Of a stretch of DNA of 64,000 bases, positions 24,901 to 36,290 are shown piece by piece. The stretch is from Casuarina equisetifolia (lineage: Eukaryota; Streptophyta; Magnoliopsida; Fagales; Casuarinaceae). The stretch is taken from the NCBI GenBank assembly GCA_028551475.1, contig CM052354.1, positions 248,001 through 312,000 of the forward strand, read 5' to 3'. The notes below the pieces were generated by a model. That model ran no database searches. It saw nothing but the letters and a program-made list of their open reading frames with translations, and was not told the DNA's origin. Each line of letters starts with the position of its first letter. Positions within the stretch are counted from its first letter, which is position 1. Both the position numbers and the translations under genes were made by a program.

Positions 24901-25530
24901 AGCTTCTGAATTGCGGGTGTCCAATATTTTAAGTGCCACCTCGTGAAACCCTCTCTCCACGGCCATATAAAGTAAAGTCTCGCCATCCTTATTAGCAGAG
25001 TATAAAAATTCTGAATCTTCCTTGACCAAAAGTTCAACCACCTCAAGGCGATTATAACGGACAGCCTCATGCAAGGCCGTGTCTCCCTCAACGGTTTTCA
25101 TCCTAAGCATCTCTTTAACTGGGCCAACCTGGCTTTCGAGGTTTGTAAGGGAACCTTTTGCACGTTCAATTAGGAGTTCCACTGTGGCAACATGTCCGTA
25201 CCTTGCTGCGATGTGTAAGGGGGTTTCAAATTTGGTGTTGGGTTGCAGTAGCAGCTCCGGACATTCGTCGAGAACTTTTTTCACAAATTCGGTTTCTGGT
25301 CTTGGTTGTTTATTGTAAAAAGCTGTGACATAAATATGGAGGATCGTGTTTTTATTTGGAGTTAGTAGGAGCTTAAGAGAAGAGGGTGGAACCCCATGGA
25401 ACTCCGCCAATATGCCTCTTACTGCAGCGTTGTAGTACCTATGATCCATGAAAATGATGGGCTCTATTTGTTTGGGCAGATTACCATTGATAGATGCATG
25501 AGCTGCTTCTTTCGGATTGAAGCAATCCAT
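21901..25530 (-). CDS. ACD6-like ankyrin-repeat/PGG membrane protein, 3 exons
   Basis: Exon 1 is 25530-24843, exon 2 is 24138-23612 and exon 3 is 22440-21901 (stop TAA at 21901-21903). Intron 1 runs GTAATG to TTTCAG (phase 1). Intron 2 runs GTAACT to AACCCAG (phase 0). The joined frame is 584 residues. The start is the ATG at 25530, in good context (aaaATGg) and about 75 bp downstream of a TATA-like box; no earlier ATG is in frame. Ankyrin repeats lie at about residues 98-130 (ETPLHIAARYGH), 146-175, 180-205, 215-245 (across the intron), 249-275, 282-312 and 315-345, with a final partial repeat. Residues 420-436 form a charged linker. Residues about 434-545 form a PGG domain containing ITIPGGF, and four hydrophobic helices are visible at about 436-456, 476-499, 519-545 and 550-569. 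Family members sit in the plasma membrane or ER and influence salicylic-acid defence or salt stress. The exon 3 acceptor is the least certain boundary. Confidence 0.87.
22736..22802. repeat. Poly-C / CA / poly-A low-complexity run in intron 2
   Basis: Within intron 2 of the ACD6-like gene there is a C-run of about 15, an acacacaca stretch and an A-run of about 18. On the coding (minus) strand this reads as a T-run, a GT stretch and a G-run. Confidence 0.9.
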
Positions 25531-25602
25531 TTTGTATATGGTAACTGCTGTATATTTCTCACAACACAATGTAATCCTTGAACTGATACTTTATGTGTCT
25601 CA

Positions 25603-25609
25603 CTTTATA
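25603..25609 (-). promoter_or_regulatory. TATA-like box of the ACD6-like gene
   Basis: The minus strand reads TATAAAG here, about 75 bp before the ATG at 25530. That leaves room for a leader of about 40-50 bases. The call rests on position and motif only. Confidence 0.45.
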
Positions 25610-26278
25610 CTCTTCGTCCTACACTGCATGTTTAGTTAAGCATCTTGAGTTGTCACAAAAAATTAGCGGAATTATAAGATGAAAAAGTAAATATTATCCT
25701 TCACTTAATGAAGAAAAAACTGATCGTGCCACAAAGTCTCTCTTTCCCACTATTTGTTTGGTTCATGTCCTTCAATAGTTTCTCATTTGTTTGTTTATTC
25801 TCAAAACGACTTAAGAGTGCTATATGATCTCTTCATCCAATCATCATGATCCAAAGTTTTGTTTATTAGTAAGTCTTCTATATTTTCTTGGAAAAACATA
25901 AGAAGAGAGGCATACTGAATAGACCGACTTGTAGAATTGAACTATGAGAGAGAAATTTGGATGATTAAAATAGTAAAAATAAGAATTTTGCTACAATACT
26001 AATGAGTGTTTTCTTTAAAGCAATAATATACTACCACTATAATGAAAGAAACAGTAAGAGATTCTACAAACAAAGCCTAGGGAGTACCTCTGCATTTGCC
26101 AAGATTAAAAAAGACATTAGAAGTAGGATTTCACCATGCAAGAATATAAATCATATAAATTAAAACAAATATTTGTAGGAGCTTTGGAATTTTCCATACG
26201 TAGCTTTGGGCCTAGATAAGACTGCTATGATAGGAGATGATGAGCTGAATTATTTTCCACAAATAAAACTTTTGTGAG

Positions 26279-26333
<55 letters not shown>

Positions 26334-27649
26334 GACATCTGAACCAAAAAAACACATAACCAAAAAATAATTTATCATGCACGCCCACTTAAAGTTGGGT
26401 TTTCTTTTAGACATTTTTCTATCTATCAATGAGTTTGGATTTTATTCAATGGATGCCTACCAATTTTTACAATTCCAACATAACTCAAACACTAGAATGA
26501 ATATCCACACAGGCCCCCCACCGGAAAAAAAAAAAGTCGGGACAGTCCAAAGCTAAAAGAATGTGCCATCAAAATGCTTGAGTCAAGGTACAAGGAAAAG
26601 CCAACCGAAACCCCCAAGAAAATCCTAACACCTCCCATAAAGATTTCCTTTTGTAAAAATATCCACACCTAAACACCAAACCCAGTAACATCACGTGAAA
26701 AGCTTAAGAACCAGAAGTGAAAAAAGAATGGAGTAAAATACCGCAGTAGTTTGAACGATTGCCTACGGTGACAATGGTGGCAATGACAGTATGAGTGACG
26801 GCATATTACCTTGCATTAGCCACAGAACCCAGCTGTGATTCAGGTAGAAAAGTGTAGAAGAAGCTTCCTGTGATGGAGAAGAGTGCAATGGGCAGATGAA
26901 GAAGAAAAGCGAGATACGCTGATGACCGAAGATTGAAGTAGTCGTTCCCGAAACACACAAATAGACGCATATATATACAGACAATAGTTAAACATGAAAG
27001 ACAAATGCTTGAGATATCTTGAACTACTCACAAGCCAGTTTTCTATATTACACGTGAAAGAACTTTTTAGAAAAATAATTTTAAAAAACCAAGTCGACCC
27101 CTTTGTTAATTATTGCCACATTTTCTTTCAACGTCTTCTTCTGAATCACCTTGAAAAAAGGCATTACACCTGTCCATCTAATAAATCTTCGAATCCTTAG
27201 TTGAGGCCACAGTCATGTTGGCCCTCATCATTACCATCTTCATTAACGGGAAGAACATACCATGTCCGTCAATTCTCTTTTATTGGCTGCGTTTCTTTGT
27301 TATTAATCAACCCTTTAATCTCTTAACTAACCCATCAACCCTGTAATTTTTCTTGTATATTCATTTGCTGAAAGCCGATAATCCACAAGCACCAGAAGCA
27401 GAGACAAAGGCTTTTTACTGCTCAAGCTTTGAGCCTGTTCCATACTGGGTTAGTGCAAAGCACAAGCGTGGAAAGGACAGTAGTGTTGGAGCGCTGCATT
27501 TTCCCTTTTGTTTTTATTATTGGCGCACTCCTATCATTTGGCCTTCTGTTTCCATAGGCGAATATTTTATTGGGTTGCCAGTATTTGTAGCGGGTAGCAG
27601 TGTTGGAACATTGTATTGCAAGTTGGAAGATATGGGGAGGAGGTAGGCT
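25610..27649. other. Intergenic DNA upstream of the ACD6-like gene
   Basis: Contains a long (TA)n microsatellite at about 26284-26327. No coding region could be supported. The start of duplicated but unidentified text (27350-27640) lies at its right edge. Confidence 0.6.
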
Positions 27650-27940
27650 GATGATTATGCAATGTGTACATTTTATGAATACACAGAATAGAAGATAATT
27701 TCTACATAAAACAATTGGCATCCCAATTTTGTTAACCACAGTAATAAAAACTGTATAAGCAAGAATTTTTTATTTATTTCAAAACACAAGATCTTTATAA
27801 GAAAATGTTATTTTGAGGTTTTAAAATATAAAATTCTTTTCTTAATTTTCATAATTCTTATAATAATAGAATATGTCCTACTATTTCTATTTTTGTATAC
27901 TAAGTTCTATTAATGAAAACTTACCTTTTCACAAAAAAAA
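27650..27940 (+). mobile_element. LINE 3' tail fragment
   Basis: This matches the 3' end of the LINE sequence seen at 39310-39640 (reverse) and 34230-34490. Shared text includes cattggcatcccaattttgtt-like and tttcaaaacac-like segments followed by cataattcttataat. It is non-coding and 5' truncated. Confidence 0.55.
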
Positions 27941-29529
27941 TAGAAATAAATAAAAGCATAGAAAGAATGAATAACATTCAATTTACAACAACAAAAAAAA
28001 ATCAAAATCATTGATATGCTACGGTAGTAGATCTTTAAGATCAAGGAAAAGGACTGCACTTTTGGTCGCATTGCTTGTGCAGGATGATATTACCCAGTTA
28101 CAATAATTAGCAGGTAATAATATCATCGTGCGACGACGATCGGAGACTAAATCCGGGATTCCGAAGGTGTTTTCAGCTACTTTGCTGAAGTCTCCGCCCA
28201 GTTTCACAAGTTTTTTTTTTTTTTTTTGTGGTTCTTCAACTTTTTTTTGGTTTATTGAGACGTGTCATTTTTTTTCAATGAAACGTGACTTCCGAGTAAT
28301 ATTTAGATTGTGAATATTCGACCAAACAAATTGAAGTTCATCGTGCCACGACCAGAGAGTAGATCCGAGAATCCCGATAGCGTTGTCAGCTACGCTGCCC
28401 AAGCCCTCGTTTCTCTCTCTAGTTTTTCCCGACTTCAAGTTGTCTTGGTTTAATTTGTGGTGGTCAAGTATTTATTAGAGGAGTTGCCCAGAGGCCCAGT
28501 TTATGACTTGAACATTCCGACAAAGACCCGATTGCACATCCTAACGAACAGCCAGAAAATCTAAATCTTATCTAGCTTAATTTTGCAATCGATTCTCTCC
28601 AAAATTTGAAATAGAAGTTTCTTCTGGTCTTTAATATCTTTATTGTTTTTTTATTTGCCAACAAATTCTGACAGGTTCCGCAATTATGTTACCACCTTTA
28701 TCAACGGCAGAAAAAGCTTGAAAGCCAACAAGTGGGACAAAATCCAGATTCGCAATACATTGAGAATGGCTATCAAAAATCTTCTCTTGATTCTTTTCCC
28801 CAGATTTTCCGTATGAAGTATCGGTTTTCAGATTCTTGGGTCTTCCAATTTTTTTTTTGGTGTATTCCGACGACTGACATCTCAAATTGTCTTGCCTTAC
28901 AGAGCGTTCTGATCTGGCCACGTTCTATCGACCAAAGGAATCCAAAATAATTAGACTACGCCCATTACGAGACATTGATATTCGGTCTTCCCCTTTTTCC
29001 TTTGGTTTCCCGCCTTTCTAAATTGTTTTATTTGTTTTTCTTGTTCAGCCTGAGCCGACACATGCACGTTCTTTTACTAAACCACCTAGCTAATCATTCA
29101 TTCGGAATTTGACTTCATTTAATTTTGGCACTACTTGAGAATTGGTAGCAGAAATATTCTCTTGATTGTCTTCTCCAGAATCTTGGGTTTGGGACCCCCC
29201 CTTTTTTTTTCAAACTTTTTTGATAGTCAAAAAAATCGATAATTCTGTAAATGGATCGAGTCACTTTTGTTGCTGAATTTTATGAGTTTGTTCCTTAGTC
29301 GGTTAGTGCTTTCCTTTTTCTTTCTTTTGTTTAAAATACTCATTTTTCATTTTCCCTTCGTTTTCATAAGTGAATGCTTTACTGGTTTACCAATATTTGT
29401 ATCGGGTAGTAGTCTTAGGATACTGCATTTGCTAGTTGGAAGATTTTGGCTGTTAACATATGATCAAGATTATTGAGATTGTTGAAAGTTATAAAGAATG
29501 ATTTATATCAAACTTAAATATCAATGCAT

Positions 29530-30310
29530 TAAGCATAAACACTAAAGTAAATGTTGAGATTGAATGGCATACTCAATATGGTCAAACAAAATTAGCAAAC
29601 ATAACTTTGTGAAATGACTTATTTGCAAGGACAAACATTTTATATCAAAAGTATTATCTTGTTGACTCTCACTAATTGACTTGTATTATAATTTTTGTGG
29701 GTCTCAAGTTGAAAATATATCATACCTATTTTTTAAATGTATTTGAATTGCACAAATTTAGCAAAGTAACTTTACCGGACATGGCCTTGATAGGATTATC
29801 AACAATTGAAATTTTGGAATTGTAATAGATGTTTAAAGTAATTAAAGAAAAGGATTTGATCGTGAAACTTTTTAAACCTTATTTCTTAGTATATATCTAT
29901 TATATATAATATGAAAAAAATCGTAGATGTTTCAAAAATAAAGTTATTGAAATACTAACCTTATTGGCGAAAATTATAAAAGTGCTATGTAAAAGGACAT
30001 CTCTATTTAAAAATATTAAATCTTCTTAAATGAATATTTTATTGTGTCATTGCTGAATGATTCCAAATTTTGGATACTTCTAAAATAAAGTTGTTAAAAT
30101 ACCAACCTTGTTAACTAAAATTATGAAAGTAGCATGTGAAAGAACATTTCTATTTAGAAAAATTAAATCATTTTGGATAAATATTTTTTTGTATTATAGT
30201 TGAATGAGTCCAAATTTAACTTTTCATTTCTGAATAAGCTTGTAATATAGAAATATTGCCCATATCCCATATTCTCTTGTTCCTAAATGAATAAATTCAT
30301 ATATTCATTA
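29530..30310 (+). mobile_element. LINE fragment, 5' truncated, with internal duplication
   Basis: The start resembles 34880-35515 (ttgagattgaatg, then agtaacttta-like text) and the end carries the common LINE tail. A segment of about 170 bp (near 29930-30100) is repeated at about 30080-30260 (tacttctaaaataaagttgtt and related). No open frame survives. Confidence 0.55.
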
Positions 30311-31629
30311 CAAAAAGGGACTAATACATTAACTAAACTATTCTCTATCTTTAAAAACCATTTTCCTGGACTATTATGTTCCATGTGAGACATAACATAT
30401 TCTTTCATCCAGAACATTTGAAATATTTCATGCAGAAGTCTTCAGCTATGAATAAAGTACTATTATACTTGAATATGGATTCAAATATCATATTAGATAT
30501 ATCTTTAAGTTCAACTTAAAATCTAAGTGATAAATTGAAGATATATTTTTTTATATTTAAATGTATCTAAAAATTACATATTTCTTATGTAAAACTCTTG
30601 TACTTAACATTAATACACTGAAATAATCATACATAATGGTTTTGAAGCTACTACTGAGAAGAGAGTAATCCTTAAGGGAGACTTCGTTTGATAGCCATCA
30701 GTGTCTCCGGAAATGGGAAGAAAAAGAAAGAAAGAGAGAAAAAAGAAAAGAAAAAAAAAAGGTGCTATTTGCGATGTGAAAGGGAATCATTGATATGTTA
30801 AACAATCCTAGGTCTGGAGCCAGATGTGATTTACTTTTTCTGCAAGCCTAAGAAAAAAGATCTTTGATAAAGAACGACATCGATCAAGTAATCAATGTCA
30901 TTTTATGGGTCCAATGCATAAGCCAAGAACTACCAATTATTTTTCCATGATGAAGTTCTATTAAGCATCACATGGAGGACACATAAAAAAAGAAAAAAAT
31001 ATTTCTTTAATAATACGCAAGTTTATATGGACAAAAATAAATCGGAAGCACACCTTATGACGATCATAGACTAGATCAGAGAATACCGAAAGCGTTGTTG
31101 GCTACGTTACTTTAAGTCTTGATCTTCTTTCGTTTTTTAAAGGACTTCTACTTCTTCAGGTTTATTTTGATAGTGCATGATCATTAAGGCTTTCAAATGG
31201 TCTTGGTTCCAGCGCACTTACAGTTGTGCACACGGAATTTTTATCTGACACCATCCAATGTCAGCGAAATCCACATTCAATGAACTAAGGAATTCAAAAG
31301 TCATAATACAATAACCAAAAACTAATTCCCAGCTGTGATTAATTGGCTATCCCAAACTTATTTCGTAAAACAACTTTGTCATGCTCTTAAGAATAAACTG
31401 GAACTTATACCAGTTTATGGAGCTTCCCTATTAAGCTTCCATGTGCTGTCTTATGTAATCTGTTGGAGTGTGAAATAAAGTGTAGTTAATTATTCAACAT
31501 TGTTCTTCTCGTACTTTCAGTAATTAAAAATTGCTTAAGAACTTATTTGTCATACAAAACACCTACATAAGCCAATGATGAGTAATTGTTGCTCTTCCTC
31601 TACAAAATTTGAAATAACAGGAAGTGAGA

Positions 31630-31800
31630 AAAATTATACGTGAAAAAAGTTTTTTGTTTCAAAATATAAAATTTTTTGAAGGAAATGCCATTTTGAATGA
31701 AATTTGGTAGTTTTTGACTTCTATATTTAATAACTTTCATAATTCTTGTAATACTAAGATATGTTTTTATATTTTGATATATTAATTTTTATTCATATAA
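31630..31800 (+). mobile_element. LINE 3' tail fragment
   Basis: Shares tttcaaaatataaaat and ttttcataattcttgtaatact-like text with 34335-34480 and the reverse complement of 39360-39530. Confidence 0.5.
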
Positions 31801-31829
31801 ACTATATCCGTACAATGAAAATAAAAACA

Positions 31830-33680
31830 AAGAGAGGGATTTGACTCAGTCAAACTCTCCTTAAAAGCATATGATATGGTTGGCGGGTGGCATGTTATCA
31901 TATTATAGAACAATCAAATCGAGAAATGAGACTTATATTTTATTAGAAACAAAACAATCACCTCTCATTGGTTACACAACATGATCTTACTCAATTTTAA
32001 TCATTGGTTTATTTTCTTAATCCTAGGTTATATTATATTAGAAACAGAACATTTATCTGGCGATGCCAATTGACATTGTAAATTACAACAATTAATTTAT
32101 TAGCTTAATATGATTCATACTATATTAGAAACAATTCAATCATAATCAGTTAGTAATGTAACATGACATCATTTCTTTATTACGAATATGGGCTATTAAT
32201 TATAATCATGCACACAGTATAATTATAATTTCAGGACAGATATGGGCTATTAATTATAATCATGCACACAGTATAATTATAATTTCAGGACAGATATGGG
32301 CTATTAATGTTCATGCACACAGTTTAAAAAGGCTCACGCACAATAAACAATGCTACCAAGTTTGCTTTTGACATATCAGTTATGATCCTTTCTACATTAG
32401 CATTATTAGACTAAGGATGGCTAAAAATGAAGAATTGGTATCCAAATTTACCGTGGGAAAAAATGGGAATAAAACACAAATTTGATCCTTTTTTTAATCA
32501 GTTTATATAATACAATATAGAACACAAAATCACAATCTGTCAATTTGCATGTGTGAATGGAACAACCATGACCACTTAGGTTCACATTGGTGGTGCAACA
32601 TGATATCACCCAATTGTAATATTTAATTGGTTATCTCAACCCTCGTACATGCTTTTTATCATAAACAAAATATCACAATCAACTTTTATCCACAATGCAA
32701 GCTAATATTATCAATTGTAAATTTTAGTTGGTTATCTTAATCTTAATTCATATTATATTAATCGTCATAGATTGGGGGTGCAACATAATGTGACTTAAAA
32801 AAATACACTAATTAGTTTGTTGTTTAATCTTAGTTCATATTATATTAGAAGAAAAACAATCATCAGTGATAACTAGTTTTATATGACATTATAGTATAAT
32901 TATATTGCTATCTTAATCTTACCCAATATCTTCCTAAAGATAAAATAATCATTCACTCATAAATTTGCAATTTGCCAACTTGCATGTGTGAATGGAACAA
33001 CCTTGACCACTTACGTTCACATTGGTGGTGCAACATGATATCAACCAATTGTAATATTTAATTGGTTATCTAAAAAAAATACACTAATTAGTTTGTTGTT
33101 TAATCTTAGTTCATATTATATTAGAAGAAAAACAATCATCACTGATCACTAGTTTTATATGACATTATAGTATAATTATATTGCTATCTTAATCTTACCC
33201 AATATCTTCCTAAAGATAAAATAATCATTCACTCATAAACTTGCAATTTGCCAACTTGCATGTGTGAATGGAACAACCTTGACCACTTACGTTCACATTG
33301 GTGGTGCAACATGATATCAACCAATTGTAATATTTAATTGGTTATCTCAACCCTCTTACATGCTTTTTATCATAAACAAACTATCGCAATCAACTTGTAT
33401 CCACAATGCAAGCTAATATTATCAATTATAAATTTTAGTTGGTTATCTTAATCTTAGTTCATATTATATTAATCATCATCAATTGGGAATGCAACATAAT
33501 GACTTTAAAAGTACACTAATTAGTTTTTTGTCTTAGTCTTAGTTCATATTTATATTAGAGGAAAAACAATCATCACTAATCACTAGTTTTATATGACATT
33601 ATTGTATAATTATATTACTATCTTAATCTAACCCAAATTTTTGTAAAGATAAAATAACCACTCATTCACAAAGTAGTTTG
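31830..33680. repeat. Diverged tandem array, unit near 90 bp, with a higher-order repeat
   Basis: Repeated words such as ttcatattatattagaa, tagttggttatcttaatc, aattggttatct and gcaacatgatatcacc recur about every 85-95 bp through the stretch. From 32540 the monomers form a longer block of about 430 bp that is repeated. A second block (about 32970-33250) lacks internal monomers and a third runs from about 33250 to 33680. The later blocks are far more alike than the monomers within a block, as in higher-order satellite organisation. No coding potential is seen. Confidence 0.75.
32186..32325. repeat. 54-bp tandem repeat, about 2.5 copies
   Basis: The unit beginning atatgggctattaat starts at 32186, 32240 and 32294. 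The first two copies are identical by eye and the third is shortened. It sits within the 90-bp-unit array. Confidence 0.9.
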
Positions 33681-34085
33681 GTAGATAATTTTTTGACCTA
33701 AGAAAAAAGGAAAATTGGATTTATCAAATCTTAAACTTTGGAGTAAAGTCCTTTCGGGATGTATGTTTTCGAATTTTATCAATCTTCCAAACACTTTGTT
33801 TTAGAACAAGTAGATCTACAGTACAAAACGTAAAAGAACTTCAATAATGCAGGTTAATAACAAAGGTTTCATAACTTAGAGTTAGAGAGGTTTTCTCAAA
33901 CTAAGGCCCGCACTTAACTCAATTCTTTCTAGGTTAATCTATTGTTGAAAAGAAATTTATTAGCACCTACAGCTAATTAATAGAAAAGTGGATTAATATA
34001 ATCTAATTTGGACTAATGGCATTAACAAACATAATATTACTAGATAACTAGTTTGTTAGGATCAACTTTCTATAATAGAAGGAGC

Positions 34086-34490
34086 AATGATGGTTTTGAA
34101 GATTATCTTTGCTTAGAATGAAATTTAACATCATATTGAAGGATCAAATGAAGAATTGCAATGAATAATCAAAGCAATTAAAAGAAATGATTTGGCTACA
34201 AAGCTACTTAAGCGATCTTTTTTAGCTTGCATTTGTTATATATGGACAAAATGAAATAGAAGTCAATTTTAGAATAAAACAGTTGACATTCCAATCTTGT
34301 TGGCTAAAGTAAGGAAAATTGTATAAGGAGTTTATTCATTTCAAAATATAAAATACTCATAGGAAAATATCATTTTGAGTGAGATTTAGAGTTTTTCAAC
34401 TTTTATCTTTTTGTAGTTTTCATAATTCTTATGATACTGGGATATATCTTTTTTCTTTTGTACACTATTTTATATTTTAATGGACTAAAA
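34086..34490 (+). mobile_element. LINE fragment, 3' end
   Basis: Colinear with the reverse complement of 39360-39780. The match starts at atgatggttttgaagattatc (atgatggttggaaggctatc in the other copy) and continues through ttttttagcttg to the tail. It has no intact frame. Confidence 0.7.
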
Positions 34491-34879
34491 GTAATCAAAC
34501 CTTAAATTTTCTAACATACTTTTAGAGTTCAAGCGTAATATATGTTGGAATATATTTTAATGATGTTAGAATATATAAATATTTTGATGATGAGAAAAAT
34601 GTGAATTATAATATGAAAATATTATAATTATTATTTTATTATTTGTAGACCTTAAAGTATGGAATAAGGTTTTATTGGGAAGGTTACTTTGAAATCTCAC
34701 CAATTATTTAAGCCCATCTTTATAGAGTATATAGATTTATAGTACTAAGTATAAGAGAATTTCAATTATGCATTTGAGCATCAAAGAAAATATGGACGGA
34801 GTTGGAAAAGATTTCTTAGGTTGCAATAGATTCTCATATCTACACTCTTCAAACCTTCTTATTATTATAAAGAGGCATA

Positions 34880-35515
34880 ATGGATTACACCAAGTTAATA
34901 TTGAGATTGAATGATATGACTTGATATGATCAGTTAGAATTCATAAATATAACTTCATTGAATGATTTATATGTAGCAATAGACTTCCTACAACAAAAGT
35001 GGTATCTTGATAGCTTTCTTCAATTAACATATACTGTAATTGTTATGGTTCACAATTGGAAAGTAGATTACACTTGTTTTTTCAATGTACTTAGACTGGG
35101 TAAATTTGGTGAAGTATTCATGTGCAACAAGACATTCATATCAAAATCAACGATTTGATTTTTGAATTGTAATTAGATAATTAAAGTAATGAAAGGAAAA
35201 GATTTAGTTACAAAGCTTCTTAAACTTTATTTCTTAGCTTGAATGTATTATATATGATTTGAATGAAATTGTAAACATTTTTAAAATAAGACTATTGAAA
35301 TACTAATTTTATTGGGTAGAATCAAGAAAGTAGTATGTGGTAAAGCATTTCTATTTAGAAACATTAAACTTTTTTAGGAAAATTTTTTATTATGTTATAG
35401 TTAGAGGATTCTAAATTTGATTTTCTCTTAGATAAATTCTAATGTTAGGATATGTCTCTAAATTTTTATACTTTCTTATTATTCGATGAATAAGCACACA
35501 TATTCATTAAAAAAA
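34880..35515 (+). mobile_element. LINE fragment, ORF2 end plus tail
   Basis: The part at 34950-35100 aligns by eye with the reverse complement of 39770-39930 (ctacaacaaaagtggtatc against ctacaacaaaaagaatggta-type text), i.e. the zinc-binding C-terminal part of LINE ORF2. The tail at 35160-35515 ends in an A-run at about 35510. It is broken by stops. Confidence 0.6.
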
Positions 35516-36290
35516 AAATTAGTGTACATAAGTATAAGGTTAAATGAATGTTATGAACACCTTAAAGACTTTTTGTAGTAGTAAATACTAGGGTTGAATA
35601 GAAATTTTAAATGCAAATCAAAAGATTTGTTTTTCATAAATCATATAGGTATTGAATTTTGGTGATGGAGTTCAATAACTATCAATATGCCTTTCCACCA
35701 ATCATCTATGAAAAAGACTCCTCACTTCTACTCGACTTGAAGGCCTACATATAACAAATTGAAAGGAGATGGAAACAAATGATCATGTGTGTGCCTATTC
35801 AAATAAGTGTGGCTTTCAAGCTCAAAAGATATGACAAGCTACAAACTCACTAACAATGTATAGGCTTAAAGTAAAAAGCTGATTTCCGATGAAATTTTAC
35901 TCTTGTCTATTTGTGTCCCTTGATTTGATTTTCTTTATTTGTTTGAGAAATATTTCAAAGGCCCATATCTTTCAAGCTTGCAAGTGAATACTAGCTCATA
36001 TGGCATGTGCTTATGTTTCTTTGTTCTCTTGGCTGCTGATTGTGTTCTTAATTAGATTATGGCTATAGGACATCATTTTTGGCCTTATAAAAAATTTTGA
36101 TTATTCAAGTCTTAAAATAAATGTTTTTTCAAAATATTGTTTGTCAATTTTGATCCATATTAGGATGAGTTTTGGGTTTGAGTTGTTTTTAGGTTTTGAC
36201 ACGTGCTTTTATTATCCCAAATCTATCAATTAGACTGAGAGTTAGCAACTTGAGCCAATCTCCATTTTGTTTTGCTATTATCAAATGCAT

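Larger units (their letters stand above)
27350..31125. repeat. Unidentified diverged direct repeats
   Basis: Three related stretches of about 70 bp occur at about 28128-28200, 28340-28410 and 31055-31125. They share the pattern of agactaaatccgggattccg followed by a gcgttgtcagctacgctgc-like segment. A second pair links 27540-27640 (ttgccagtatttgtagcggg) with 29360-29460. A third links 28770-28880 with 29130-29230. The order suggests repeated copies of one unknown unit of about 1.8 kb or less, partly overwritten by LINE tails. No coding function is recognised. Confidence 0.5.

Noticed and set aside
25530..25569. An earlier start for the ACD6-like protein
   Set aside because: The longer open frame begins with TTG rather than ATG, and a start there would leave almost no leader after the TATA-like box.
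31830..33680. CRISPR-like regular repeats
   Set aside because: The monomers are diverged and contiguous, with no unique spacers between identical repeats, in a plant genome. A satellite-like array explains them.
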